From Aureococcus anophagefferens (Eukaryota; Sar; Pelagophyceae; Pelagomonadales; Pelagomonadaceae), in contig NW_008705566.1 in the NCBI RefSeq assembly GCF_000186865.1, positions 1,425,254-1,489,253 of the forward strand: a DNA stretch of 64,000 nucleotides, given 5' to 3'. The notes below the pieces were generated by a model that was not told where the DNA came from, ran no database searches, and saw only the letters and a list, made by a program, of their open reading frames with translations. Below, in pieces: positions 63,890 through 64,000 of the stretch. Position 1 is the first letter of the stretch; each line of letters begins with the position of its first letter. A program made the position numbers and the translations under genes.

Positions 63890-64000
63890 CTAATGGTTAT
63901 GCCCCGCGTGGGGGTCGTCGCCGTCCGCGCCGTCGTCGTCGGAAGACGAGCAGTGCTCGTGGTCGAGGAGCACGAGGCCGATGCCCGCGCAGCCGACCAC
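63890..64000 (-). CDS. C-terminal end of an unknown gene (partial)
   Basis: The minus strand reads in frame VVGCAGIGLVLLDHEH, a Ser/Asp-rich stretch, then DDPHAGHNH and a TAG at 63890-63892. A helix-like start and a His/Asp-rich tail suggest the end of a membrane protein such as a metal transporter, but 36 residues are too few to assign. The stop is 4 bp from the NOL-like gene's stop. Confidence 0.5.
   Translation of the reverse strand: MVGCAGIGLVLLDHEHCSSSDDDGADGDDPHAGHNH

Overview
This is nuclear DNA from a small, very GC-rich eukaryote, most likely a photosynthetic stramenopile alga close to the pelagophyte Aureococcus. That placement is inference from several signs: dense genes on both strands, spliced genes with short introns, a plastid-type bipartite leader on a chlorophyll b reductase-like protein, and introns that are recognisable transposable 'introner' elements flanked by 8-bp target-site duplications. 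No prokaryotic operon logic, rRNA, complete tRNA or CRISPR is seen. A run of 50 N (36810-36859) marks an assembly gap inside one gene.

Left part (1-15.5 kb): a partial FAD oxidoreductase (missing from simple ORF calling because it runs off the edge), a multi-pass membrane protein, an MFS transporter, an Mpv17-ACT fusion, a five-exon J-domain co-chaperone, a bromodomain-PHD reader, an HMG-box protein, an OSCA/TMEM63-type channel and a Golgi-type GT10 fucosyltransferase.

Centre (15.5-34.2 kb): two opposed arrays of one gene family encoding MYND finger + RING-like finger + Sel1 repeats: five copies on + (15.5-23.1 kb) and three on - (30.2-34.2 kb). The + copies each carry a broken piece of the 3' end of the neighbouring HOOK-like coiled-coil gene, which is intact only at the array's edge. 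The - copies carry the 3' end of a different membrane-protein gene. Between the arrays lie the HOOK-like gene, a katanin-like AAA ATPase with an unusual N-terminal domain, an FCP1/SCP-type phosphatase and a small membrane protein.

Right part (34.2-64 kb): a long UBA/coiled-coil gene with two introners and the assembly gap, a fimbrin-type CH-domain protein, a two-domain sulfotransferase, an ankyrin protein, an IQ-motif protein, a class I haem peroxidase, a type II membrane glycosyltransferase-like protein, a TBC RabGAP, a second sulfotransferase, a longin-like protein, a class V PLP enzyme, a metallophosphatase with an introner, a three-repeat MYB factor, an acidic repeat protein, a SWIM-finger gene enclosed by long inverted repeats (a Mutator-like element candidate), an NYC1/NOL-type reductase and the tail of one more gene.

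The strongest unifying signal is intron creation by DNA transposition. Seven introns from three element families sit in four genes. Each has an exact 8-bp duplication, takes its donor dinucleotide (GT or GC) from that duplication, and restores the ancestral frame exactly when spliced. Several neighbouring genes converge with their stop codons 0-10 bases apart or overlapping, so the genome is very compact.
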